NCBI GenBank assembly: GCA_046331705.1
Contig: JAXLQJ010000030.1
Location: 1-64,000, forward strand
Reading direction: 5' to 3'
Length of the DNA stretch: 64,000 nucleotides
DNA from: JADJOY01 sp046331705 [NCBI: bacterium]
Lineage (GTDB): Bacteria > JADJOY01
In this document: positions 18,835 through 27,723 of the stretch, in pieces
How positions within the stretch are numbered: the stretch's first letter is position 1
Layout: each line of letters opens with the position of its first letter
Program-made: the position numbers and the translations under genes
Notes under the pieces: model-generated
Databases searched by the model: none
Told to the model about the DNA's origin: nothing
Seen by the model: only the letters and a program-made list of their open reading frames with translations

Positions 18835-18853
18835 GCGGCCACGGACTACCGCG
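18835..18853 (+). repeat. Dispersed 19-base repeat, copy 2
   Basis: GCGGCCACGGACTACCGCG; differs from copy 1 at two positions. Confidence 0.5.
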
Positions 18854-19447
18854 GCGTCGCGCATCCCGGTTGCCGAGTGCTGCAGCGGCCAGTTGGACGG
18901 TGTTCACTGCGATCACGCAGGCGGACGCGTGTGGTACCAAACAAAGTCGCATCCGCTCATTGCTTCCCAGGGAATCGACTCAGCGGCGGCTGCATGCAAC
19001 TTCCCACACGTCAATCTCCCCATGCGCATTCGGGATGCGGTCGCCTGGCGACGGTGGTCGTGCCGTCGATCTTCTCGTATGCACGGAGGCGCTTGGCATT
19101 CCCAAACTTCGAGCTGTACGTAACCCGAGGTGCCTTCGCAACAAAGAACACAGCCTTACTCGTCTGCGATAGACCAGGCAGCAACTCGCGAGGACGTCCT
19201 CACTGCAGTGCCAGGTCGTGCCCGAGCAGAACGGTCCAACCGTGCGCTGAGCCGATGCCGATCTCTTGCTTTGCCAGTGATCCAGCATGCGGGAAGGCTG
19301 CGGAAATCGAGGATCGGCCAGCTCAGCGCCGCGAGAACATCGCCAGGATCTGCTTCGGCGCTGTATTCCAACTAGGAATCCTGTCGAAATCCCATCTTGA
19401 AGAATCTCCCCGCTTGGGCGACCGGCGTCCGTCAACCCTGCTCACCT

Positions 19448-19466
19448 GCGGCCACGGACTACCACG
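19448..19466 (+). repeat. Dispersed 19-base repeat, copy 3
   Basis: GCGGCCACGGACTACCACG; differs from copy 1 at one position. Confidence 0.5.
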
Positions 19467-20278
19467 GGATCCAGACGAGCGCCACCACGCGTCAGGTGCA
19501 GCGATCAGTTCGGTTGTCAGCCTCGGCAGAGAATCGCCATCCACAAGAACGGGAGAGTTGCGGCGGTGAGAGCTGCCGTGGTCATGGCAACTGCCGCGGC
19601 ACCGTAGTTGAGTATCCATGTTGGTGCCGGGACGGCGTAACGCGATGACGAGCTGAAGGCCCGAGGACGGAATCGCCCATCGGGGTCGATCGCCATCGCG
19701 ATCGAGTGAACGCCCCGACGGTCGAGTCAAACCCCGCGAACCACCGCGCTCGCGTAGCCAGGTACATCAGGGAACCGAGACCGCGAGTGCGGCGAGGAGG
19801 CGGATCTGGGCATCGGACCGCGAGGATCGCTCGCAGATCTTGCCACCACGAAGATGGCTACGGCCTTCGGTCCAAGGACGACTGGAGCTGAGAGGAGGCG
19901 CAGTAAAAGACAATCGTTCCGGCTCCGATCGCCTGGTATCCAGTCAGCCATCATTCAGGAGGAACCCACAGCTCATCACCTCATCAACCGAACACTCCTA
20001 TTCGACGGAACTAGATAGCTCCGGGCTATGCCGCGTGCGTGCCATGTATTCCGGCCGTTGCCGCGTCGAACCCGCTGAAATCCTTCGGTGACGCAACGAT
20101 ACGCCGGGGCCGGGGGAGTACAACCCCGCTATCTGGGCGAGGATAGCGCTGGGGCGGGCTCGAGCTGCGCGGCGGCGCGGACGGGGCGGCGCCCTCCATC
20201 GGGTACGCCGGAATCCCCGCACCTGCTTCGGGGCCCGTCGCGGCCGCCCTTCCCGCCCACGATCGGCGCCAAGAAGAA

Positions 20279-20305
20279 GGGCGCGAGGGGATTACCCTCG
20301 CGCCC
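20279..20305 (-). terminator. Hairpin terminator after the arylsulfotransferase-like gene
   Basis: A perfect 11-bp stem (GGGCGCGAGGG and its complement) with a 5-base loop, 32 bases after the stop codon. On the minus strand it is followed by TTCTTCTTGG, a moderately U-rich tract. Confidence 0.7.
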
Positions 20306-20337
20306 CGGTCTGGCCGAAGCTTGGTCGGTTGGTCAGG

Positions 20338-22113
20338 TCACGGCGGATAGAGCGTGGGCACGCGCTGGGCGCGGTAGCTGATGTAGGCCGAGGACGGGTT
20401 CTGGATGGTGACTTCGAAGACTTTCTCGAAGGTGGTGCGGTTGACCTCGGCCAGTCGGACGTAGTTCACGTTGCCGGTCTGCAAGAGGCCGCCGTCGCAC
20501 TGGAGGGCGGTGCCGCCGGGCTCGAGCTCGACGCCGCCGGAGAAGTAGGCATAAAGGGGCGGGACGTAGTCCGGGTCCACCCACTCCCACACTTGCTGCA
20601 CTTCGAGGTTCGGCTCGTCGATGGCGAACTCTGCCAAGCGGGTGTACTCGGTGGGCCGGTAGTCGCCGTTGTCGTAGAGCAGGATGTTTCCATTCGCCAA
20701 GAGCCGCGGCGAGTGCGAGTACGCCTGCAGCATGCCGGGGCCGGTGAGGGTCAGGAACGGCCAGGCGTCGTCGCCGGAAGAGCTGGCGTCGTCCGAGCCG
20801 AGGACCCAGACCATCGAGCTGTCGGAGCGGCGGATCTTGAAGACCATGTCCTGGCTGCGGCACGAGACGATGAGCGAGTCGTCGCCGGCCGAGTACTGAA
20901 GGCCGTTGCAGTGCGACCAGTCCTTGGTGGGAATGTTGCCGAAGAGGGTGTTGAAGAGCGGCGTGTTGAAGAGCTCCATCTGGGGGATTCGGTGGGGATC
21001 CAGGATGTCGAGCATCTTGATCTGGCTCACCAGCGCGCCCGCGGGGGTGAACTCGGTGATGATGTCGCCCACCACGTTGCACACGCCGCCGGCGCAGCCG
21101 GTCGGTCCCGCCGGATAGCCGCCGATCGAGCGCATCTCGATCGAGAACGTGAGGTAGTTCCCGCCCGGCAGGGTGATGACGTCGTGATGGAGGAGGTTCA
21201 CGCCGATGGACGCGGGCAGGTACGTGTTGAGGATGTTTCCCCACACGTCGATCTCGTAAATCATCGTCCCGCCGTACTCCATGATGAGGATGTGGCCGTT
21301 GGCGAGGCGCTGCACCTCGAGCATGTACTTGCCGTCGCGGTAGTACCAGACCACGCGGCCCTGGGCGTCCAGCGCGTAGAGCCCGTCGTTGTTGGGCGTG
21401 ATGTTCAAGAGGCCGTTGTTGAGCGAGAAGAGTGTCACGCCCGGCTCCATCTCGGCCGGCTGCGACACGTTCACCACCAGCGGGAAGACGTGCGGGATCT
21501 GGGGTGGCACGTAGCTGAGCCCGCCCTTCGAGACCGTCGTGCCGGAGGTGGCGAACGCGGTGAACGCGTAGTTGCCGCCGGTGAACATGCCGAGGACGCC
21601 CACCTTGTGGGTGGTGCCCGGGTTGGTGCTGAGGATGCCGCCCGAGGGCACCATGTAGGTCCCGTCGGGGCCGGCCACCTGCACTGACGGCGCCGCGGCG
21701 ATGGTGGTGTCGAACTGGATGTAGGCGCTGAGCTTGTTGTTGGCGTTCTGCACCACGCGGGCGTTGCAGATCTGCAGCGAGCCGTTGTTCACCAGGTTGT
21801 GGTTCACGGCCGCCGACACGTCGGTGTTGAGCGCCACTTGGACGCCGTAGGTCCCGGTGGGCTTGTTACAAGGCAGATCCGCCACGATCTGCGTGTTCGA
21901 CCAGCTCCGAACCAGCAGCTCCGCCCCGCCGTAGAGCACCTTCGACGTGGTGGCCTGGGTGTTGCCGAAGCCGTTGCCGGCGATGGTGATGGTCCCGCCG
22001 GGAGACCCTGGATTCGGCGTCACGGACGAAACCGTGTGGCAGCCCGCCAGCGCGGCGAGGGCGAATGCCAGAAGCAGCGGCAGTCGCGCGGGGTTCGTTC
22101 GGCTTCGATTCAT
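20338..22113 (-). CDS. Arylsulfotransferase (ASST)-like lipoprotein with IPT/TIG domain
   Basis: 591 residues. ATG is preceded by GAGGAG; the signal peptide ends in a lipobox LAALAGC, so the protein is a lipid-anchored exported one. Residues 25-105 resemble an IPT/TIG immunoglobulin-like domain (VTPNPGSPGGTITIAGNGFG). The rest is a beta-propeller with the ASST pattern: LDAQGRVVWYYRDGKYMLEV, NLLHHDVITLPGGNYL, DWSHCNGLQYSAGDDSLIVS then CRSQDMVFKI, and YSHSPRLLANGNILLYDNGD. Histidines in HHDV, DWSHCN and YSHSP lie where ASST uses catalytic histidines. The enzyme family moves sulfate from a phenolic ester to another phenol. Many propeller relatives are not proven enzymes, so activity is uncertain. 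Confidence 0.85.
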   Translation of the reverse strand: MNRSRTNPARLPLLLAFALAALAGCHTVSSVTPNPGSPGGTITIAGNGFGNTQATTSKVLYGGAELLVRSWSNTQIVADLPCNKPTGTYGVQVALNTDVSAAVNHNLVNNGSLQICNARVVQNANNKLSAYIQFDTTIAAAPSVQVAGPDGTYMVPSGGILSTNPGTTHKVGVLGMFTGGNYAFTAFATSGTTVSKGGLSYVPPQIPHVFPLVVNVSQPAEMEPGVTLFSLNNGLLNITPNNDGLYALDAQGRVVWYYRDGKYMLEVQRLANGHILIMEYGGTMIYEIDVWGNILNTYLPASIGVNLLHHDVITLPGGNYLTFSIEMRSIGGYPAGPTGCAGGVCNVVGDIITEFTPAGALVSQIKMLDILDPHRIPQMELFNTPLFNTLFGNIPTKDWSHCNGLQYSAGDDSLIVSCRSQDMVFKIRRSDSSMVWVLGSDDASSSGDDAWPFLTLTGPGMLQAYSHSPRLLANGNILLYDNGDYRPTEYTRLAEFAIDEPNLEVQQVWEWVDPDYVPPLYAYFSGGVELEPGGTALQCDGGLLQTGNVNYVRLAEVNRTTFEKVFEVTIQNPSSAYISYRAQRVPTLYPP

Positions 22114-22326
22114 GGCGTCTCCTCTGTCGCGATCGTCACGGCTTCGTCGAGTGTACCAGTGCAGGCCCATCCGCACATGTCCTACGGATCGGAGGCGCCG
22201 CCGGTTCATCGGCCGCACCCGACCTCGCCGCCTCGGTGCAGCTTCCGCGCCATCCTGCCGAGCAGGCTCGCGCCGCGGAAGCGCGGCGAATTCACGGCCG
22301 GCGCGCCCCTGGCCCGTGGTCGTCGC

Positions 22327-22340
22327 GCAACTTGTGTTGC
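22327..22340. promoter_or_regulatory. Inverted repeat GCAAC-TTGT-GTTGC
   Basis: Perfect 5-bp arms with a 4-base spacer, 50 bases before the proposed -35. An almost identical element, CAACTTGCGTTG, lies at 37291-37302. Confidence 0.35.
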
Positions 22341-22389
22341 CGCGGCGCAACTTTCGTCGCGCTCGCGTCGCCCAAGGCGGCGCGGAGCA

Positions 22390-22417
22390 TTGCGTTGGCT
22401 CACTCGCTCGCTATGAT
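22390..22417 (+). promoter_or_regulatory. Sigma-70-like promoter for the aldehyde dehydrogenase operon
   Basis: TTGCGT, a 16-base spacer, then TATGAT, ending 50 bases before the ATG. It is one of the few good -10 hexamers in this GC-rich sequence. Confidence 0.45.
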
Positions 22418-22467
22418 TCGGGCCGTCTCGCGTCTCCCCTCATCACCACGAGAAACGGACACCGACG

Positions 22468-23943
22468 ATGCGTACCGAGCCGCTCCGGATGTTCGTCGAT
22501 GGCGCCTGGATCTCCTCCGGCGAGCGCGCCAGCTACTCGATACCCAATCCCGCCACCGAGGCTACGGTGGCCCAAGCCCCCGAGGGCACCCGCGGCGACG
22601 TCGGCCGCGCCATCGCCGCCGCGCGCCGGGCGTTCGATCACGGCCCCTGGCCGCGCACCAAGCCAGCCGAGCGCGCCGCGGTCCTGACCAAGATCGCGGA
22701 CGGCATCCAGGCCCGGAAGGAAGAGTTCCGCGAGCTTCTGGTGGCCGCCCACGCCGCCGAGGCGATGACCCACGTGCTGCAGCTCGAGACTCCGATCTAC
22801 GCGCTCTACAACCACGCGGAGCTGCTCACGAGCTTCCCGTGGGAGGAAGAAGTCCCAACGCTCGTGGTGCCCACCAAGCGCGGCATGATGGAGACCCACG
22901 CCGCGGTGGTGCGCCAGCCCGCTGGTGTGTGCGCGCTGATTCCCACCTGGAACTTCCCGCTCTTCACCACCATCAACAAGATCGCGCCGGCGCTCGCCGC
23001 CGGCTGCACGATGGTGGTGAAGCCCTCGCCGTGGGGACCGCTCGTCGATCTGCTGCTCGCCGAGGTCATCGCCGAGTGCGACCTGCCGCCGGGGGTCTTC
23101 AACGTGGTCAGCGGCCAGTCGCCCGAGCTGGGCGCCGATCTCGTGGAGAGCCCGGCGGTGGACAAGGTGAGCTTCACGGGCTCGGTGACGACGGGAAAGA
23201 AGATCATGCGCGCCGCCGCCGAGACCTTGAAGCGGGTACACCTCGAGCTGGGTGGCAAGTCGGCGCTGGTGATTCTGGACGACGCGGACGTCGAGTCCGC
23301 CGCACCGAGTGCCGCGTCGCCGGCGTTCTTCCATGCCGGCCAAGGGTGCGCGCTCATGACGCGCGTGCTGGTGCCCAAGAAGATGCACGACGCGCTGGTC
23401 GCGGCCACGGTGAGCTTCATCGAGAAGAAGGTGAAGCTCGGCGATCCCGCCGATCCTTCCGTCAACCTCGGCCCGGTGATCCGCGAGGAGCGCCGCCAGG
23501 CCATCGAGGGGCTCATCGCCAGCGGGCGCGCACAAGGCGCCACGTTGGCAACGGGCGGCGGCCGGCCCGCGAGCCAGGCGCGCGGCTACTTCGTGGAGCC
23601 CACGGTCTTCGCCAACGTGCGGAACCACATGACCATCGCCCGCGAGGAGATCTTCGGGCCGGTGGTCTCGATCCTGCCCTACGACGGCGACGACGAAGCG
23701 GTGCGCATCGCCAATGCCTCGGAGATGGGGCTCTACGGCGGCATCGTGACCAAGGACGTGGAGCGAGCGAAGTCGGTTGCGCGCCGCATCCGCACCGGCG
23801 GTGTGGGCATCAACAACGCCACCAATCTGCTGCACGCGCCGTTCGGCGGCTTCAAGCAATCGGGCATCGGCCGCGAAGGTGGTGTGTTCGGCGTCCACGA
23901 GTTCACCGAGCTTCAGACCATCGCCTGGAACGTCCTGAGCTGA
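22468..23943 (+). CDS. NAD(P)-dependent aldehyde dehydrogenase
   Basis: 491 residues, normal for the superfamily. Key residues are visible: Asn162 in PTWNFP, the substrate-contact block FTGSV at 236-240, Glu260 in LELGGKS and the nucleophile Cys294 in GQGCALMTR. The C-terminal oligomerisation part ends GREGGVFGVHEFTELQTIAW. It oxidises an aldehyde to the acid, in the cytoplasm. It leads a run of plus-strand catabolic genes (SDR, crotonases, aldolase-like protein), which suggests it produces an acid that enters, or a fragment that leaves, a CoA-dependent degradation path. A promoter candidate lies just upstream. Confidence 0.93.
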   Translation: MRTEPLRMFVDGAWISSGERASYSIPNPATEATVAQAPEGTRGDVGRAIAAARRAFDHGPWPRTKPAERAAVLTKIADGIQARKEEFRELLVAAHAAEAMTHVLQLETPIYALYNHAELLTSFPWEEEVPTLVVPTKRGMMETHAAVVRQPAGVCALIPTWNFPLFTTINKIAPALAAGCTMVVKPSPWGPLVDLLLAEVIAECDLPPGVFNVVSGQSPELGADLVESPAVDKVSFTGSVTTGKKIMRAAAETLKRVHLELGGKSALVILDDADVESAAPSAASPAFFHAGQGCALMTRVLVPKKMHDALVAATVSFIEKKVKLGDPADPSVNLGPVIREERRQAIEGLIASGRAQGATLATGGGRPASQARGYFVEPTVFANVRNHMTIAREEIFGPVVSILPYDGDDEAVRIANASEMGLYGGIVTKDVERAKSVARRIRTGGVGINNATNLLHAPFGGFKQSGIGREGGVFGVHEFTELQTIAWNVLS

Positions 23944-23956
23944 GCTGCGAACGGAG

Positions 23957-23976
23957 GGCCGCGCTTCCGCGCGGCC
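23957..23976. terminator. Intercistronic hairpin
   Basis: Perfect 8-bp stem GGCCGCGC/GCGCGGCC with loop TTCC between the aldehyde dehydrogenase and SDR genes. No T-run follows, so it may only attenuate or protect mRNA. Confidence 0.3.
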
Positions 23977-24010
23977 GGGGCTGCACCGTCACGTCGGAGG
24001 GGAGATCCGC

Positions 24011-24760
24011 ATGCGATTCGCGAACAAGGTGGCGGTGGTGACGGGCTCGGGGCGCGGGATCGGCGAGGCCTACGCGAAGGCGCTGGCGCGCGAAGGCGCG
24101 GCGGTGGTGGTGGCCGAGCTGGGGCGCGAGAACGGCGAGCGCGTGGCGCGGGAGATCGTCGCCGCCGGCGGCACCGCGCTCTACGTCCCCACCGACGTCT
24201 CGTCCGAGGAGTCCACGCTCGCCATGGCCGAGATCGCCAAGGTGGAGCTCGGCGGCGTCGACTATCTCGTGAACAACGCGGCGATCTACGGCGACATGGA
24301 GATCAAACCGCTCATGAAGGTGTCGATGGACTACTGGCACAAGTTCATGGCGGTGAATCTCGAGGGCGCGCTGCTCGCGACGCGCGCGGTCTACAAGCTC
24401 ATGGCCGAGCGCGGCGGCGGCGCGATCGTGAACCAATCGTCCGGTGCCGCGTACATGGGCGGCGGCTATTACGGCATCGCCAAGCTCGGCTTGCACGCGA
24501 TGACCCACAGCATGGCCCGCGAGCTGGCGCGCAAGAACATCCGGGTGAACGTGATCGCACCCGGACCGGTGGACACCGAGGCCACCAAGAAGCAGGTGCC
24601 CGAGGAATACGTCCAGTTCATGCTCATGACCATGCCCATCCAGCGCCTCGGCACGCCGGACGACATCGTGGGTGCCTGCCTGTTCCTGCTCTCGGACGAA
24701 GCGAAGTGGATCACGGGGCAAATCCTGTGCGTCGACGGCGGCCAGACGATGCGCCCCTGA
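24011..24760 (+). CDS. Short-chain dehydrogenase/reductase
   Basis: 249 residues. NAD(P) motif TGSGRGIG at 11-18, NNAAIYG at 88-94, catalytic Ser144 and the Tyr154-Gly-Ile-Ala-Lys158 pair, followed by NVIAPGPVDTEATKKQVPEE. This is a classical SDR, like 3-oxoacyl-ACP reductases and hydroxyacyl-CoA dehydrogenases. The ATG has a strong GGAGGGGAG in front. It lies between the aldehyde dehydrogenase and crotonase genes, so oxidation of a hydroxyacyl-CoA or alcohol intermediate is likely. The exact substrate is unknown. Confidence 0.92.
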   Translation: MRFANKVAVVTGSGRGIGEAYAKALAREGAAVVVAELGRENGERVAREIVAAGGTALYVPTDVSSEESTLAMAEIAKVELGGVDYLVNNAAIYGDMEIKPLMKVSMDYWHKFMAVNLEGALLATRAVYKLMAERGGGAIVNQSSGAAYMGGGYYGIAKLGLHAMTHSMARELARKNIRVNVIAPGPVDTEATKKQVPEEYVQFMLMTMPIQRLGTPDDIVGACLFLLSDEAKWITGQILCVDGGQTMRP

Positions 24761-24779
24761 CGCGTCTCGAGCGCGCGCC

Positions 24780-25583
24780 ATGACCTTCGAGACCATCCGA
24801 CTCGAGCAGCGCGGCGCCACGGCGCTGCTCACGCTCCATCGCCCCGAGCGGCTCAACGCGATCAACGGCGTGATGAGCCGCGAGCTCAAGGTGGCGTGGG
24901 ACGAGATCAAGCGCGATCCCGCGGTCGCGGTCGTGATCGTGACCGGTGCAGGCGAGAAGGCCCTCTCCACGGGTTTCGACGTGGCGGACGTCGCGTCCGG
25001 GACGGCGAACTTCGGCGTCGAGGGCGAGCAGGGAAAGCTCTCGTCGGTGAAGCTCACGGCGCTCCAGAATCGGTGCTGGAAGCCGGTGATCACCGCGGTG
25101 AACGGGATGTGCTGCGCGGGTGGGCTTCATTTCGTGGCCGACAGCGATCTGGTGATCGCCGCCGACCACGCCACGTTCTTCGATCCGCACGTGGGCGTGG
25201 GCCTCGTCGCCGGCCTCGAGCCGATCGGACTCGCGCGACGCATGGCGCTCGAGCCGGTGATGCGCATGGCGTTGCTCGGCGCGCGAGAGCGCATGAGCGC
25301 CGCGCGGGCGTTCGAGCTCGGCCTGGTGGGCGAGGTCGTGCCGCGGGCCGAGCTTCGGGAGCGCGCCTTCGCCCTCGCCGATCTCGTGGCCGAGAACTCG
25401 CCGGCGGCGATCGCCACCACCAAGCAGGCGCTCTGGGAGAGTCTGGACGTGGGGCTCGGCGAGGCGCTCGCGATCGGGCAGCGCGCGATCGCGTCGCACC
25501 GCGGTCATCCCGACGGACGCGAAGGCGCCCTCGCCTTCCGCGAGAAGCGCAAGCCCCGCTGGCAAGGCCTGATCCTCGAATGA
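24780..25583 (+). CDS. Enoyl-CoA hydratase/isomerase family protein (1)
   Basis: 267 residues from the ATG 20 bases after the SDR stop. Crotonase features: LTLHRPERLNAINGVM, VIVTGAGEKALSTGFDVADV (first oxyanion-hole segment) and VNGMCCAGGLHFVADSDLVI (second). The position where hydratases usually carry the catalytic Glu reads FDPHVGVGL, without Glu, so a simple hydratase role is doubtful; isomerase, hydrolase or C-C lyase activity is possible. It is followed by a paralogue with which it shares about the same layout. Confidence 0.88.
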   Translation: MTFETIRLEQRGATALLTLHRPERLNAINGVMSRELKVAWDEIKRDPAVAVVIVTGAGEKALSTGFDVADVASGTANFGVEGEQGKLSSVKLTALQNRCWKPVITAVNGMCCAGGLHFVADSDLVIAADHATFFDPHVGVGLVAGLEPIGLARRMALEPVMRMALLGARERMSAARAFELGLVGEVVPRAELRERAFALADLVAENSPAAIATTKQALWESLDVGLGEALAIGQRAIASHRGHPDGREGALAFREKRKPRWQGLILE

Positions 25584-25605
25584 ACGCCCGCACGCCGAGG
25601 CCGCG

Positions 25606-26454
25606 ATGACCTACACCACGCTTCGCATCGAGCGCGACGAGGGCTCACCCCACGTCGCGGTGCTCACGCTCGATCGTCCCGATCGCATGAATGCCTTCGA
25701 TTCCGTGATGCGCGCCGAGCTGCCGCGCGCCTGGGACGAGCTTCGCGACGACGCTTCCGTGTGGGCGGTGATCGTGACGGGGGCTGGCGACCGCGCGTTC
25801 TGCACCGGCATGGACTTGCGTGAGCCGCCTCCGCCAGCAGCTCCTGCTTCGGCCCCCCGGTCCAGCGCGCCGAGCCCAGCGCCGGTCCGTCTCACCGCAC
25901 TGGATTGCGACGTCGGCAAGCCGGTGATCGCGGCGGTGAACGGCGTGTGCGCAGGCGGCGGGCTGGTGTTCGTGGCGGACGCCGACATCGTGATCGCTAG
26001 CGAGAGCGCCGTCTTCACCGACGCGCGCACGTCCGCCGGTCAGGTCTCGATCGCCGGCACGCTGCGCTTGGCGCGAAAGATCCCCCTGGAAGCGGTGTTC
26101 CGGCTGGTAATGCTCGGCAAGGCGGAGCGCGTGAGCGCGGCGCGGGCGCGCGAGCTCGGCTTGGTGAGCGAGGTGGTCCCGGCGGCCGAGCTGCTGCCAC
26201 GAGCGAAGGCGCTCGCCGCCGCGATCTGCGAGAGCTCGCCGAGCGCGGTCTTCTGGAGCCGCCACGCGATCTGGGAGAGCCTCGACACGGGCCTCGGCGC
26301 CGCGCTCGAGATGGGCTGGGACGTGGTACACGGGTTTCCCCGCGCCTATCCCGACGCCAAGGAGGGCGCCCGCGCCTACGTCGAGAAGCGCAAGCCCGCG
26401 TGGGAATACCAGCCCCCGCCGCGCAAGGGCGAGCGGGCACCCAAGCCGAGATGA
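25606..26454 (+). CDS. Enoyl-CoA hydratase/isomerase family protein (2)
   Basis: 282 residues. Crotonase motifs LTLDRPDRMNAFDSVM, VIVTGAGDRAFCTGMDLREP and VNGVCAGGGLVFVADADIVI are clear. An Ala/Pro/Ser-rich insert of about 20 residues follows the first oxyanion segment. As in the gene before it, the usual hydratase Glu is not evident (TDARTSAGQVS). The C-terminus carries a basic tail after KPAWEY. Its stop overlaps the start of the thiolase-like gene by ATGA, so the two are translationally coupled. Paralogue of the preceding gene, probably by tandem duplication. Confidence 0.88.
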   Translation: MTYTTLRIERDEGSPHVAVLTLDRPDRMNAFDSVMRAELPRAWDELRDDASVWAVIVTGAGDRAFCTGMDLREPPPPAAPASAPRSSAPSPAPVRLTALDCDVGKPVIAAVNGVCAGGGLVFVADADIVIASESAVFTDARTSAGQVSIAGTLRLARKIPLEAVFRLVMLGKAERVSAARARELGLVSEVVPAAELLPRAKALAAAICESSPSAVFWSRHAIWESLDTGLGAALEMGWDVVHGFPRAYPDAKEGARAYVEKRKPAWEYQPPPRKGERAPKPR

Positions 26455-27593
26455 AGCGCCGCGCGGCCATCGTCGGGATCGGCCAGACGGCCTTCGCCAA
26501 GGACATCGGCCGACCCGAGCGCACCATCGCGCTGGAAGCGATCGCGGCGGCCCTCGCCGACGCGGGCTTGACGCCGCGGGACGTCGACGGGCTGGTGCGT
26601 TTCGATCTGGAATCCACCACCGAGGTGGAGATCGCGCGGAACCTCGGCATCGAGAACCTGCGCTTCTTCGCGTCGATCGCGTACGGCGGCGGCGCCGGTT
26701 GCGCCACGGTGGCGCTCGCGGCCATGGCCATCGCCACCGGACAAGCGTCGGTGGTGGTGTGCTGGCGGGCGCGAAACCGCGGCAGCGGCGGGCGGCCGTG
26801 GGCGGGCACGGGCGCAGGCGTTCCCGGCGACAAGCAGTTCACGGCGCCGTACGGCTTGGTGCGGCCCGTCGATCAGATCGCGCTGCTGGCGCGCCGTCAC
26901 ATGCACGAGCACGGCACCACCAGCGCGCAGCTCGGCGCGGTGGCGGTCGCGTGTCGCAAGCACGCCGCACGCAATCCCGCGGCGCTGATGCGCACGCCGA
27001 TGACGCTCGCCGACCACCAGGCCTCGCGCTGGGTCGCCGAGCCACTGCGGAAGCTCGACTGCTGCCTCGAAACCGACGGCGCCCTCGCGGTGGTGGTGAC
27101 GTCGGTGGAGCGAGCGCGCGATCTCCGCCAGCGTCCCGCGGTGGTGCTCGCCGCGGCGCAAGCGAGCGGCGAGCGCCACTTCGTGATGACCGACTATTAC
27201 GGCCCGCGGTTCCTGGAGACGCCGTCGGTGTTCGCGGCGCGCGATCTCTTCGCGCGGGCGGGCGTTTCCGCGGCGGACATCGACGTGGCCCAGCTCTACG
27301 ATGCGTTCACGCCGCTGGTGCTCTGGAGCCTGGAAGAGTACGGCTTCTGCGACGCCGGCGAGAGCGGACCGATGGCGGCCAGCGGTGCCCTCGAATGGCC
27401 GGACGGCAGCCTACCCACGAACACCAGCGGCGGCGGTCTCTCGGAGGCCTACGTACACGGCTTCAATCTCATCCTCGAAGGAGTGCGCCAGATTCGCGGC
27501 ACCTCCACGAGCCAGGTCGAGGGCGCGGAGCTCAGCCTGGTCACGAGCGGCGCGGGCGTTCCCACCAGCGCCCTCATCCTGAGCCCCACATGA
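26451..27593 (+). CDS. Ltp2-like thiolase-fold protein (probable acyl-CoA aldolase)
   Basis: 380 residues. The thiolase fold is seen in AIVGIGQTAFAKDIGRPE, SIAYGGGAGCATVALAAMAI and GGGLSEAYVHGFNLI. The usual thiolase HDxFT is QLYDAFTPLVLWSLEEYGFC here, with Tyr in place of His. This is the pattern of the lipid-transfer-protein group (Ltp2), which works as a retro-aldolase with a DUF35 protein in steroid side-chain degradation. The next gene is such a DUF35 protein, which strengthens the reading. It overlaps the preceding crotonase gene by 4 bases. Aldolase activity is inference; membership of the SCP2-thiolase group is firm. Confidence 0.85.
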   Translation: MKRRAAIVGIGQTAFAKDIGRPERTIALEAIAAALADAGLTPRDVDGLVRFDLESTTEVEIARNLGIENLRFFASIAYGGGAGCATVALAAMAIATGQASVVVCWRARNRGSGGRPWAGTGAGVPGDKQFTAPYGLVRPVDQIALLARRHMHEHGTTSAQLGAVAVACRKHAARNPAALMRTPMTLADHQASRWVAEPLRKLDCCLETDGALAVVVTSVERARDLRQRPAVVLAAAQASGERHFVMTDYYGPRFLETPSVFAARDLFARAGVSAADIDVAQLYDAFTPLVLWSLEEYGFCDAGESGPMAASGALEWPDGSLPTNTSGGGLSEAYVHGFNLILEGVRQIRGTSTSQVEGAELSLVTSGAGVPTSALILSPT

Positions 27594-27723
27594 GCCCATC
27601 CACTGCGATCACGCGCGCCAGTCGATGGCGGGGCGTCGGTCCCTCAGCGGCCCGTCGTCGCCCCCGCCGCGCGCGGGACCGCGCGGCCTCCAACCGCGCA
27701 GCTCGGCGCGGGTGCCACCGATC

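Larger units (their letters stand above)
18481..20278. other. Gene-poor 1.8-kb stretch with decayed fragments
   Basis: No believable gene. A long plus-strand open frame (18367-19569) has a composition unlike a protein. On the minus strand near 19500-19950, hydrophobic pieces (VVLGPKAVAIFVV; WILNYGAAAVAMTTAALTAA) occur in different frames and look like a decayed membrane protein. Two copies of a 19-base repeat lie here. Confidence 0.4.
22114..22467. other. Intergenic region between divergent genes
   Basis: 354 bases between the ASST-like gene and the aldehyde dehydrogenase gene. It contains an inverted repeat GCAACTTGTGTTGC at 22327-22340 and a sigma-70-like promoter at 22390-22417. No small gene is supported. 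Confidence 0.6.

Noticed and set aside
18367-19569. 400-codon open frame on the plus strand
   Set aside because: Composition is rich in Arg, Ser and Pro without any domain or start signal; it begins inside the IS110 remnant and crosses decayed sequence.
11546-20278. Possible phage, integron or defence island
   Set aside because: No integrase, phage structural, restriction or CRISPR-associated gene could be read; only IS transposase remnants are recognisable.
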